A stretch of 9,390 nt of DNA from an uncultured Clostridia bacterium (lineage in GTDB: Bacteria; Bacillota; Clostridia; Oscillospirales; CAG-272). This document shows positions 1-6,091 of the stretch, piece after piece (within the stretch, counting starts at the first letter, position 1; each line of letters opens with the position of its first letter). The notes beneath the pieces are model-generated. The model was not told where the DNA came from and did no database searches. It saw only the letters and a program-made list of their open reading frames with translations. The translations under genes and the position numbers were made by a program. The stretch is taken from the NCBI GenBank assembly GCA_904501765.1, contig CAJGCM010000080.1:1-9390 (forward strand), given 5' to 3'.

Positions 1-27
1 TTACGCCTGAATACCGAAGCCCGGTGC

Positions 28-1047
28 TTATAGGTGAACAAGAGCTTCCTTAGCCAGTCGCATACAGGCATTGCACCTGTGGCACCTATGGTCGCAGCCG
101 AAAAGCTTTAAAGCATCCTCGCTGCTTATTCTTGTGTTGTCTAATACGTACCCTTTAAAAAGATGCGAGAAGGATGGCTCCGTCAAATCCAGAAGGTTTC
201 CATTAAACCTTCCTCTGCAATACGCCGCTATTACCATTTCGGGGCGCTGATGCATACGCGTCGCAAGCTTTACCTCATTGAAATACGGCTCGTAAAGCTT
301 TATTTCCTCGGGACGAACCCAGCCTGACCCCAAAAATTCCGCAAGGCCCCCAAGAAGCCCAAGGCTCTTCAGCAACTCGTGGCATGGAGCGGCGGCAGTA
401 GCTGAGGCACCGTATTCAATGTTCTCAAAGGTCTGATGCGCTATAAGATTATCGTGGAAGGTCTGGTATGCGCAATCGGTGATGCATCCGCTGTTTGCCA
501 GCATATAAAGCTCTTTACCACGGCCGTCGCACCATTCCTTAAGCTCCTTTATTGCCTCAAAATTTCTGTTAAGCTCTTTTTTTATATAAAAACCGTCAAA
601 ATAAGGGAGCTGACCCATAGCCTTAACCGAGCCTATGCGCATATTAACCGACGCTTTTATTTTAAGACCTCTACCGAATTCTGCCTTCAGCACCTGCGCA
701 ATGAAGGGCGAAGCGGTGGTCACCGCATCTACGGAAAGTCTGTCAATAAGCTCTGCGACAAGATTAACCGTTCTTCTACCAAAGCTCTCGGACGCTCCTT
801 CAGCTCCGTAACAGTTTGCGTTCAAAAGAAGGGTAAGACTCTTGCCAAGAGCTTTGATTTCGCGAATCTCACGGCTCTGACAATCCGTTATGTCGGCGAG
901 GAATTTCTCCTCCCCTAAAGGAAATCTGCCGCTGGGCTCGTTTCCCCAGGAGAAAAACACGTCGGAAATACCGTCCGAATATCTGCGACAAATTTCGGGC
1001 AAGGATACGTACTCGTCGGGAAGCTGATATCCAACAGAAAATCTCAT
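28..1047 (-). CDS. U32-peptidase-like iron-sulphur protein
   Basis: 339 residues. The fold pattern resembles the U32 'peptidase' group (YhbU/YhbV, UbiU/UbiV): a beta start (MRFSVGYQLP), alternating beta/alpha segments, and a central NSGCITDC...FH block at residues 186-198 like the Cys-x3-Cys...His block of that group. Established knowledge: several U32 proteins, including UbiU/UbiV, are not proteases but hold a 4Fe-4S cluster through four cysteines. Here C188, C192 and C222 could serve that role. A second group, C318-x3-C322-x2-C325-x2-C328, sits close to the C-terminus and looks like another metal or Fe-S site. The ATG lies 3 nt after the stop of the upstream QueG-like gene, with no good ribosome binding site, so translational coupling is likely. 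The substrate is unknown; a redox or hydroxylation role beside the upstream ferredoxin-domain protein is inference. Family call fairly sure, function unsure. Confidence 0.72.
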   Translation of the reverse strand: MRFSVGYQLPDEYVSLPEICRRYSDGISDVFFSWGNEPSGRFPLGEEKFLADITDCQSREIREIKALGKSLTLLLNANCYGAEGASESFGRRTVNLVAELIDRLSVDAVTTASPFIAQVLKAEFGRGLKIKASVNMRIGSVKAMGQLPYFDGFYIKKELNRNFEAIKELKEWCDGRGKELYMLANSGCITDCAYQTFHDNLIAHQTFENIEYGASATAAAPCHELLKSLGLLGGLAEFLGSGWVRPEEIKLYEPYFNEVKLATRMHQRPEMVIAAYCRGRFNGNLLDLTEPSFSHLFKGYVLDNTRISSEDALKLFGCDHRCHRCNACMRLAKEALVHL

Positions 1048-1050
1048 AGC

Positions 1051-2064
1051 TTAAAACAGAGTTTTATCGGACTCTTCACCGTTGTCTATAACGTTATCAG
1101 GTCTTTCGCTCCTGTCTATCTGCCAAGGCTTTCTCTTCCTGAACTCATTCTTGAATTTGTGGGTAAGAACGCCTTTTTTCTCAAGGTGAATATAGCACTC
1201 ACGCATACAGCCTCGAGCTCCCTCGAGAGCGTGGTTATGCCTCATATAAAGCTCAAGACCAAATCCCTTTTGAGCCGTGACCCATTCCTGCCCAAGTCCG
1301 TTTCCGCTCACGTCGAAGGGATTGTACTCGGCAACACCGCCTCTATAAGCCGTATGGCAGGCGTGTACGTCAAGCTTTGTAAACTCAATATCGTGACCGG
1401 CAATACAAAGATGGTCGCTCTCGGTTTTTGAAATTGCCTTACCCGTGCACATTCTTGCGCAGCTCATACATCTGTCGCAGATTTTGCCCTCGAAAATAGG
1501 GTCAGGCTCTATTTCAAGGTCGGTAAGAAGCGCAACGAACCTCTGCATAGGTCCGAACTCAGGCGTAAGGAACACCTTGCTCCAGCCGTATTCGCCAAGA
1601 CCTGCGGCAAAGGCTGCCGCTCTCATATCTATGAGAATATCCGGCGCAGGCTTCCCTTCCTCTACGGGAAGAGAAACGAGAGGCGGTGTTTCCACACGCA
1701 AATCCGAGAATTCGGGCGCATTGTTTCTGAAGCTTATATTTGGCACGGGTACGGCCTCATATCCCATATCCTCAATATAACAGCATAGCTCACGCAAAAC
1801 TATGGGGCCGTATACCTCGTTTATTCCCGCATAGCCCATAGCAGTGTAATTACAAAAATATGTGCCCTCTTCTATGCCCCTGAAATATCCTCTGGGTATC
1901 CTGAACGCCAGAACTATACAGGTTTTCGCATCAGGGAATATGTATCTCGGGTCCATCTGCTTCGGCGCACCCTCAAATCTGTCCATTGATGCGAAGCCGC
2001 ATAAATCTGCGCCTATCTGCTTTGCGTATTTGCGAATTTTTTCTTTGTCAATTGCAAAACTCAT
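1051..2064 (-). CDS. QueG/reductive dehalogenase-like 4Fe-4S protein
   Basis: 337 residues from the ATG at 2064, chosen because an AGGGAGGA ribosome binding site lies 7 nt before it; the longer reading to 2160 would run back through the promoter. The middle (about 145-185, RAAAFAAGLGEYGWSK then LTPEFGPMQRFVALLTD) matches the 'AGLGWIGKN...TPEYG...LLTD' region of epoxyqueuosine reductases and reductive dehalogenase-like proteins. A ferredoxin motif CDRCMSCARMC (C196, C199, C202, C206) follows. The normal second CxxCxxCxxxCP motif of QueG is absent; only C220, C236 and the pair C286/C290 (GCMREC) remain, so the second cluster is altered or missing. It is therefore probably not QueG itself but a divergent relative, cytoplasmic (no signal peptide). 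It is the first gene of a two-gene unit with the U32-like gene and is preceded by AraC-type repeats. The substrate cannot be read from the sequence. Confidence 0.75.
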   Translation of the reverse strand: MSFAIDKEKIRKYAKQIGADLCGFASMDRFEGAPKQMDPRYIFPDAKTCIVLAFRIPRGYFRGIEEGTYFCNYTAMGYAGINEVYGPIVLRELCCYIEDMGYEAVPVPNISFRNNAPEFSDLRVETPPLVSLPVEEGKPAPDILIDMRAAAFAAGLGEYGWSKVFLTPEFGPMQRFVALLTDLEIEPDPIFEGKICDRCMSCARMCTGKAISKTESDHLCIAGHDIEFTKLDVHACHTAYRGGVAEYNPFDVSGNGLGQEWVTAQKGFGLELYMRHNHALEGARGCMRECYIHLEKKGVLTHKFKNEFRKRKPWQIDRSERPDNVIDNGEESDKTLF

Positions 2065-2071
2065 TAAAAAA

Positions 2072-2079
2072 TCCTCCCT
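2072..2079 (-). promoter_or_regulatory. Ribosome binding site of the QueG-like gene
   Basis: On the minus strand this reads AGGGAGGA, 7 nt before the ATG at 2064. It decides the start: the upstream ATG at 2160 has no comparable site and would place the promoter inside the coding region. Confidence 0.85.
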
Positions 2080-2095
2080 TTGGTTCTTTACCCCT

Positions 2096-2124
2096 ATTGT
2101 ACGAAAACCAAAGGAAGGAATCAA
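2096..2124 (-). promoter_or_regulatory. Sigma-A promoter of the Fe-S gene pair
   Basis: Minus-strand boxes are TTGATT (2124-2119), a 17-bp spacer, and TACAAT (2101-2096). The start of transcription would be near 2089, giving a leader of about 25 nt before the ATG at 2064. The direct repeats thought to bind the AraC protein begin 3 bp upstream of the -35 box, a usual position for an AraC-type activator touching RNA polymerase. Confidence 0.75.
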
Positions 2125-2127
2125 TAT

Positions 2128-2159
2128 AAAAACCGTCAGACTACTTACAAAAACCGTCA
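2128..2159 (-). promoter_or_regulatory. Putative AraC-type operator (two direct repeats)
   Basis: Two identical 11-bp copies of TGACGGTTTTT (minus strand) lie at 2138-2128 and 2159-2149, exactly 21 bp apart, that is two helical turns on the same face of the DNA. With three further bases the match is 13 of 14. They sit between the stop codon of the AraC-family gene and the -35 box of the next gene. Directly repeated half-sites at about 21 bp are the usual binding pattern of AraC-family regulators. That this AraC protein is the binder is inference from position. Confidence 0.6.
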
Positions 2160-2969
2160 CTACCGTGAGCTCTTCGGTGACTTGCCGAATTTCTTTTTAA
2201 ACGCCGCCGAAAAATGACCGGGTCCCGAAAAGCCTAAAGCCGAGGAAATCTGTGCGCATGAAAGCTCGGTGTTTTCGAGGAGCCAAAGCGCCTTTCTCAT
2301 TCGTATATCAATGACAAGCTGCTTGAAGCTGGTATTGTACGCCGACCTTATCACCTTTGACACGTAAGACTCACTGTAATTAAAATGTCGTGCCGTCTGT
2401 GAGATGGTAATTGCATCAGTTGCATTGTTTAATATATACGCATATATTTTATCACATACACGGAGTGAGGATTTTATCGAGGAGCTTCCCGCCGCTTTAG
2501 ATAAAACGTACATTAAGCGGCTGCTTAAGGAGAAACTCCACGTTGCGTTTCCTTTGTCGCCCCTCATATAAATATCATACATCTCAGACAAAATTTCAAG
2601 GGTTTCTCTGTCAGCATGCAGCGGCGCCTCTGGAAGTTCTATCGGCAACTCGGTATTCAGCACCCGCTCTCCGTAAAAGAAGGAAGAGCGAACCGACTCA
2701 ATAGGCTCTTGTATGTGTGAATAATTACAATTTCCGTCAAAGTTTATTACGGCTATCGTTTGAGAATCCGAGGACACGACCCGGTAAGCTGACGCAGGCT
2801 TAATTATGTAAACGTCGCCTTCAGAAAAAGTGTGACGCTCACGTTCAAGGAAAATTTCACCCTCGCCTCGGAGTGCGCAAATCAAGCGATAATCATAGGC
2901 CCTCATGTCAGTGCGCTGGCGTATTCCCGTTCCAATTCCGACGCATCTAACAAAAAGCGGAGTTATCAT
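2160..2969 (-). CDS. AraC/XylS-family transcription regulator
   Basis: 269 residues. The N-terminal part (about 25-75, GEGEIFLERERHTFSEGDVYIIKP) is a cupin-like sensing domain with the usual 'G-x-L...GDVYII.P' pattern. The C-terminal hundred residues are the two-helix-turn-helix DNA-binding domain: first helix pair around ISQTARHFNYSESYVSKVIR, the long linking helix RMRKALWLLENT, then the family signature ISSALGFSGPGHFSAAFKKKFGKSP. The ATG at 2969 has a GGAGG site 8 nt upstream. It lies 37 bp after the DUF4097 gene on the same strand, and I see no convincing separate promoter, so read-through from the padR operon is possible. Its likely target is the Fe-S gene pair downstream, because a direct-repeat operator and promoter begin at its own stop codon. 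The effector is unknown. Confidence 0.92.
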   Translation of the reverse strand: MITPLFVRCVGIGTGIRQRTDMRAYDYRLICALRGEGEIFLERERHTFSEGDVYIIKPASAYRVVSSDSQTIAVINFDGNCNYSHIQEPIESVRSSFFYGERVLNTELPIELPEAPLHADRETLEILSEMYDIYMRGDKGNATWSFSLSSRLMYVLSKAAGSSSIKSSLRVCDKIYAYILNNATDAITISQTARHFNYSESYVSKVIRSAYNTSFKQLVIDIRMRKALWLLENTELSCAQISSALGFSGPGHFSAAFKKKFGKSPKSSR

Positions 2970-3007
2970 AAATCAAGCCTCCTTTTTTCTTCGTTGATAT
3001 CAGATTT

Positions 3008-3970
3008 TTATTTGGTCTTGTAGGCTATTATTATGTCCCCCGTTGATGCGTACAATTCGCATCTGCCGCCCTTGGTGCTCTTCGGAACGTCACGTCTGCC
3101 TGTCGAGGTTTCCACAAGAAATATTTTTTCTGAGAGAAGAGTTCCCGTGATATTGCCCGTTGTGGTTTTTGCGTAAATTTCCGCCGCATCGCAGCCGTCG
3201 AATATTACGTCACCCGTGGACCTTTCAACAGAAAAGCCGCCCGAGGCCACGACCCCTCGCAGTATTATATTTCCCGTAGAGCCGCGGGAGGTAAGGCTGC
3301 CGCAGGTGAGGTCGGAAAATACCGTGTCACCCGTGCTAACCGTAACGCTTATATTCCCCTTGCAGCTTACCGAGGCAGCAGTAACGTTACCCGTGGAAAC
3401 CGAAAGCTCAACGGCATCGGCAGAAAGCCCCTCAAGGGAAATATCCCCGGTGGTAGCGGTTATTTTAAGCTTGCCTGCTGCTGCGAGGAACCTTACGTCA
3501 CCCGTTGTGACGGATATATCAGCCTCGGTAAAGCCGAAGTCCTTTGGCACTGACAGGTCGCTGGTATCGCTTTTAACAACCAGTGCCGAATACTCTGCCT
3601 TTGGCAGATAAAGGGTCATTTTATCCGTGCCGAAATTAAAGATATGGTCATACCACGCCTGCTTGTTCACTACCTGTGACACAAGAATTCCGTCGGTGAC
3701 ACCGAAGGTATGCTTTTTATTTTTCTTCTCGTAGCAAACAGCCTTGAACTTTCCGTCCTCGGAAGGAAGGAGCGTTATATCCGCCGTATCTGAATTTATT
3801 TCAATACTGTCAAAATCCTCGTCAACCTCATAAACATTTTCCTCATATTTCCCCGAATCAAGACCCGAAAAGTCCCACCCGCGAAAGCTCATTACGGTGA
3901 CGAAAACTATCCCGCCCGTAACGAGGAGCGCTGTGGCTATAATAAGCCAGATTTTAGTATCGTTGGTCAT
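3008..3970 (-). CDS. Membrane-anchored DUF4097 beta-repeat protein
   Basis: 320 residues. Residues 7-28 form one membrane segment (IWLIIATALLVTGGIVFVTV), so the rest probably faces outside the membrane. The remainder is a DUF4097-type beta-strand repeat domain. From residue 155 to 312 the motif [S/T]TG[D/N/R] recurs nine times (near 155, 173, 192, 212, 231, 251, 270, 289 and 309), giving a regular 18-20-residue period expected of a right-handed beta-solenoid. Earlier copies are degraded (SDTADIT near 60, SDTSDLS near 134). The ATG follows the DUF1700 stop by 2 bp. The order PadR, DUF1700, DUF4097 is a common Firmicutes operon, in which these proteins are thought to act in envelope-linked regulation; the exact role is unknown. 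Start codon and family call are firm. Confidence 0.88.
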   Translation of the reverse strand: MTNDTKIWLIIATALLVTGGIVFVTVMSFRGWDFSGLDSGKYEENVYEVDEDFDSIEINSDTADITLLPSEDGKFKAVCYEKKNKKHTFGVTDGILVSQVVNKQAWYDHIFNFGTDKMTLYLPKAEYSALVVKSDTSDLSVPKDFGFTEADISVTTGDVRFLAAAGKLKITATTGDISLEGLSADAVELSVSTGNVTAASVSCKGNISVTVSTGDTVFSDLTCGSLTSRGSTGNIILRGVVASGGFSVERSTGDVIFDGCDAAEIYAKTTTGNITGTLLSEKIFLVETSTGRRDVPKSTKGGRCELYASTGDIIIAYKTK

Positions 3971-3972
3971 TT

Positions 3973-4638
3973 TTACCTATCTCCTCTCTTAAAGCAAGTG
4001 CCAAGCCATATGAAAATCCTTTTTGTGAAAGTACAGGTAAGAGCCGTTAGTTTAAGGCAGCCGAAGAAGGAGAAAATCGCAAGTCCGCCGCATATAAGAG
4101 CAGCTCCCACCGTAAAGGCTCCGCTTGCAAATCCGCCGCCAAAAGCCATACACGCCCCGGCTGCAATCCCGGCAGGGCAGGACACGGCAAATGCAGCGAA
4201 GGCAGCCCAAAGAGATGCTATCACCGACCACATAGCGGCATACAGGGAAAATCCCACGGCAAAGGCGGCAATAAGCAAAGGCACCCAAACCACCGAACCT
4301 ACGGCAATAAGGGTTATTGCACCGCCGCTCATTCTTTTTCTGCCAATCCCACGCTCGGTGGGCGCAACAGCGCCACTCTCAAAGTCCTTGTTATTGGAAG
4401 GCATTGCACCCCTCTCCGACTCCACATCAGACCTATCCTCTTCCTCGATTTCGGATAAAATACCCTTTATTATTTCCTCTGGCGTTCCTATACGCAAAAT
4501 CGCCTCTTCCTCGGTAAGCCCCTCTTCCATTACGTCCTCTATCATTTCGGAAAGGAAATTCACTCTCTCCTCTGCCTCTTCTGCAGGCAGATACGAAAGC
4601 CCTATCTTAACAGCCGATAAAAATTCTCTCTTATTCAT
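3973..4638 (-). CDS. DUF1700 (HAAS-domain) membrane protein
   Basis: 221 residues. Residues 1-65 are the helical HAAS/DUF1700 domain: MNKREFLSAVKIGLSYLP, then an acidic stretch and the EEEAILRIGTPEEIIKGIL motif typical of the family. A hydrophilic linker follows (about 66-103), then several strongly hydrophobic segments rich in Ala and Gly between about 104 and 205, likely three or four membrane helices. A short basic tail (KRGDR) ends the protein. The ATG overlaps the end of the padR gene by 8 bp and the stop is 2 bp before the DUF4097 gene, so the three are translated together. In such operons the HAAS protein is usually found beside a PadR repressor; its direct function is not established. 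Confidence 0.88.
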   Translation of the reverse strand: MNKREFLSAVKIGLSYLPAEEAEERVNFLSEMIEDVMEEGLTEEEAILRIGTPEEIIKGILSEIEEEDRSDVESERGAMPSNNKDFESGAVAPTERGIGRKRMSGGAITLIAVGSVVWVPLLIAAFAVGFSLYAAMWSVIASLWAAFAAFAVSCPAGIAAGACMAFGGGFASGAFTVGAALICGGLAIFSFFGCLKLTALTCTFTKRIFIWLGTCFKRGDR

Positions 4639-4948
4639 ACCGCGCCTCCTCTGTAACGAACCTGTATATAGCCATTACCTGCTGCCACTCTTTCTTAAAT
4701 TCTTCAATACGCCGAAGGCCCGCATCGGTAATACGATAATATTTCCTGAGCCTGCCCCCATGCTCAGCGCTCCTTACCGTCAGCATCCTTGCTCCCTCAA
4801 GTCTTTTGAGAATGGTATACAGGGTGGATTCCGAAAGCTCTACGTAGGGCTTTGCATCCTTTATTATCTTATATCCGTAGGATTCCTCGTTTTTTATACA
4901 CGAAAGCACGCATACGTCAAGAAATCCACGCTTTAGCTGATTATCCAT
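4631..4948 (-). CDS. PadR-family transcription regulator
   Basis: 105 residues, the usual length of a small PadR protein. The winged-helix domain covers nearly all of it: KRGFLDVCVLSCIKNEESYGYKII (helices 1-2), ELSESTLYTILKRLEGARMLTV (recognition helix with the family's S-x-x-T-L-Y-x-x-L-x-R-L-E) and the wing GGRLRKYYRITDAG, followed by the C-terminal dimerisation helix. It heads the operon with the DUF1700 and DUF4097 genes. AGAGGAGG lies 6-7 nt before the ATG. Self-repression is likely, since dyad elements overlap its promoter; the ligand is unknown. Confidence 0.93.
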   Translation of the reverse strand: MDNQLKRGFLDVCVLSCIKNEESYGYKIIKDAKPYVELSESTLYTILKRLEGARMLTVRSAEHGGRLRKYYRITDAGLRRIEEFKKEWQQVMAIYRFVTEEARYE

Positions 4949-4950
4949 AG

Positions 4951-4990
4951 AATACCTCCTCTTATGTAATACATCATATCACGAGGTATT
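4951..4990. promoter_or_regulatory. Dyad elements over the padR promoter (possible operator)
   Basis: Two symmetric elements are nested here. AATACCTC (4951-4958) and GAGGTATT (4983-4990) form an 8-bp inverted repeat flanking the -10 box, one arm in the spacer and one at the ribosome binding site. Inside lies ATGTAATACAT (4964-4974), an 11-bp palindrome just overlapping the -10 box. PadR proteins commonly bind ATGT/ACAT dyads, although with wider spacing than the 3 bp seen here. Binding by this PadR is inference. Confidence 0.45.
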
Positions 4991-5001
4991 GTCTTTGTCA
5001 A
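4973..5001 (-). promoter_or_regulatory. Promoter of the padR operon
   Basis: Minus-strand boxes are a perfect TTGACA (5001-4996), a 17-bp spacer and TATGAT (4978-4973). Transcription would start near 4966, giving a short leader before the ATG at 4948. Its -35 box lies 37 bp from that of the divergent isomerase gene. Confidence 0.85.
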
Positions 5002-5038
5002 GAGGAAAAGCTAAAGTTCCGAAAAATTATTTTTCCTA

Positions 5039-5067
5039 TTTACAACCAATTCGGGCGGTGATATAAT
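5039..5067 (+). promoter_or_regulatory. Promoter of the sugar isomerase gene
   Basis: TTTACA (5039-5044), a 17-bp spacer and a perfect TATAAT (5062-5067), preceded by TG at 5059-5060 as in extended -10 promoters. Transcription should begin near 5074, about 25 nt before the ATG at 5099. Confidence 0.82.
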
Positions 5068-5098
5068 TAAGAAAAAGCTAAAAAGGAGCGTAAAGGAT

Positions 5099-5962
5099 AT
5101 GAAAACCTCAACGGAAATCGGCTCGATAACGAAGCACGTCAGCTATGAGTGTGCCGTAGAGCTGGTTGCGAAGGCGGGCTTTGACGCCTTTGATTTTTCA
5201 ATGTTTGATATGGCAAGATACGACTGGGAACGTGGAGCTATTATCGAAAAAGACCACCCGCTAAGAGGCGCAGAATACTCAGCCTTTGCTAAAGGATTGC
5301 GAAAAATTGCCGAGGAGAGCGGCATTCACTGCAATCAATCCCACGCCCCCTTCCCGTCATACATTCCCGAAATACGCTCATATTTCAAAAGAGCCATAGA
5401 ATGTACTGCTATTGCAGGAGGTAAAATCTGCATTATCCACCCCGATAACCGGGCGTGCGCCGAAAGGAACGCAGAGCTGTACTGCGAGCTGCTCCCCTTC
5501 GCAAAGGAGTGCGGTGTGAAAATAGCCACGGAAAATATGTGGCACTGGGACAAAGAAAGAGATATTGCGTCGGCTGCGGCATGCTCTCACCACGAGGACT
5601 TTTTAGCACATATCAAAGCGGTAAACGACCCATATCTCGTGGCCTGTCTTGACGTAGGTCACGCTGAAATGAGAGGGCTTGGCACCTCGGCTGAGGAAAT
5701 GATACTCGCCCTCGGCGAGCATCTTCAGGCACTTCATATTCATGACAACGACCTAAAGCACGACAGTCACAGAATCCCATTCTCAATGAGCATTGATTTT
5801 GGTAAAATCATGTGCGCCCTGAAGAAAATAAATTACAAGGGCTACCTCACCCTTGAAGCCGATCAGCACCTGTCGGATTACAGTGAAGATAACCTTCTCT
5901 GTGGTATAAAGGAGCTTTACCGCTCAGCGGCAAAACTCTCAGATATGTTCGAGAACGCCTGA
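5099..5962 (+). CDS. Sugar phosphate isomerase/epimerase (TIM barrel)
   Basis: 287 residues, of the xylose isomerase-like TIM-barrel family that includes IolE, hydroxypyruvate isomerase and tagatose epimerases. Visible family features: AVELVAKAGFDAFDFS near the start, SHAPFP (81-86), IIHPDN (112-117), GVKIATEN (139-146), CLDVGHAE (183-190), LHIHDND (212-218) and YLTLEAD (249-255). E145, D185, H215 and E253 are at the places of the usual metal ligands, with H188 and H224 nearby. No signal peptide, so cytoplasmic. The ATG at 5099 has AAGGAG about 11 nt upstream. It stands alone between a divergent padR operon and a terminator, with no transporter or kinase beside it, so the substrate cannot be judged. 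Family call is firm, specific reaction open. Confidence 0.88.
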   Translation: MKTSTEIGSITKHVSYECAVELVAKAGFDAFDFSMFDMARYDWERGAIIEKDHPLRGAEYSAFAKGLRKIAEESGIHCNQSHAPFPSYIPEIRSYFKRAIECTAIAGGKICIIHPDNRACAERNAELYCELLPFAKECGVKIATENMWHWDKERDIASAAACSHHEDFLAHIKAVNDPYLVACLDVGHAEMRGLGTSAEEMILALGEHLQALHIHDNDLKHDSHRIPFSMSIDFGKIMCALKKINYKGYLTLEADQHLSDYSEDNLLCGIKELYRSAAKLSDMFENA

Positions 5963-6040
5963 CCTAACGGCGGGGTACATAATTGCTTTGCAAAAGGCGC
6001 ATCAATCCCGCCTGTCGGAAATTCAATGAAGCTAAAAACG

Positions 6041-6080
6041 AAAAAGCAGCTGCCCAAAAGCTAAACGGCAGCTGCTTTTT
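6041..6080. terminator. Bidirectional terminator between isomerase and EamA genes
   Basis: A perfect 14-bp stem: AAAAAGCAGCTGCC (6041-6054) pairs with 6067-6080 around a 12-nt loop. The A and T runs at the two ends give a T tract in either direction, so it can end both convergent transcripts. Confidence 0.92.
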
Positions 6081-6091
6081 GATATTAAATT

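Noticed and set aside
13..25. Small ACCG/CGGT hairpin after the U32-like gene
   Set aside because: Only four pairs and no T tract; the left edge is too close to judge how that transcript ends.
436..918. Plus-strand frame opposite the U32-like gene
   Set aside because: Antisense shadow without a ribosome binding site or recognisable domain.
2065..2160. N-terminal extension of the QueG-like protein to an ATG at 2160
   Set aside because: It would cover the promoter, the direct repeats and the ribosome binding site; the ATG at 2064 has a strong site and fits the family start.
3998..4936. Long plus-strand reading frame (312 codons) opposite DUF1700 and padR
   Set aside because: It is the shadow of two well-supported minus-strand genes; low-complexity Pro/Ser/Ala-rich product with no family pattern.
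5969..6012. GGCGGG (5969-5974) and CCCGCC (6007-6012) as a terminator stem
   Set aside because: Six pairs around a 32-nt loop and no T tract; the strong hairpin at 6041-6080 follows closely.
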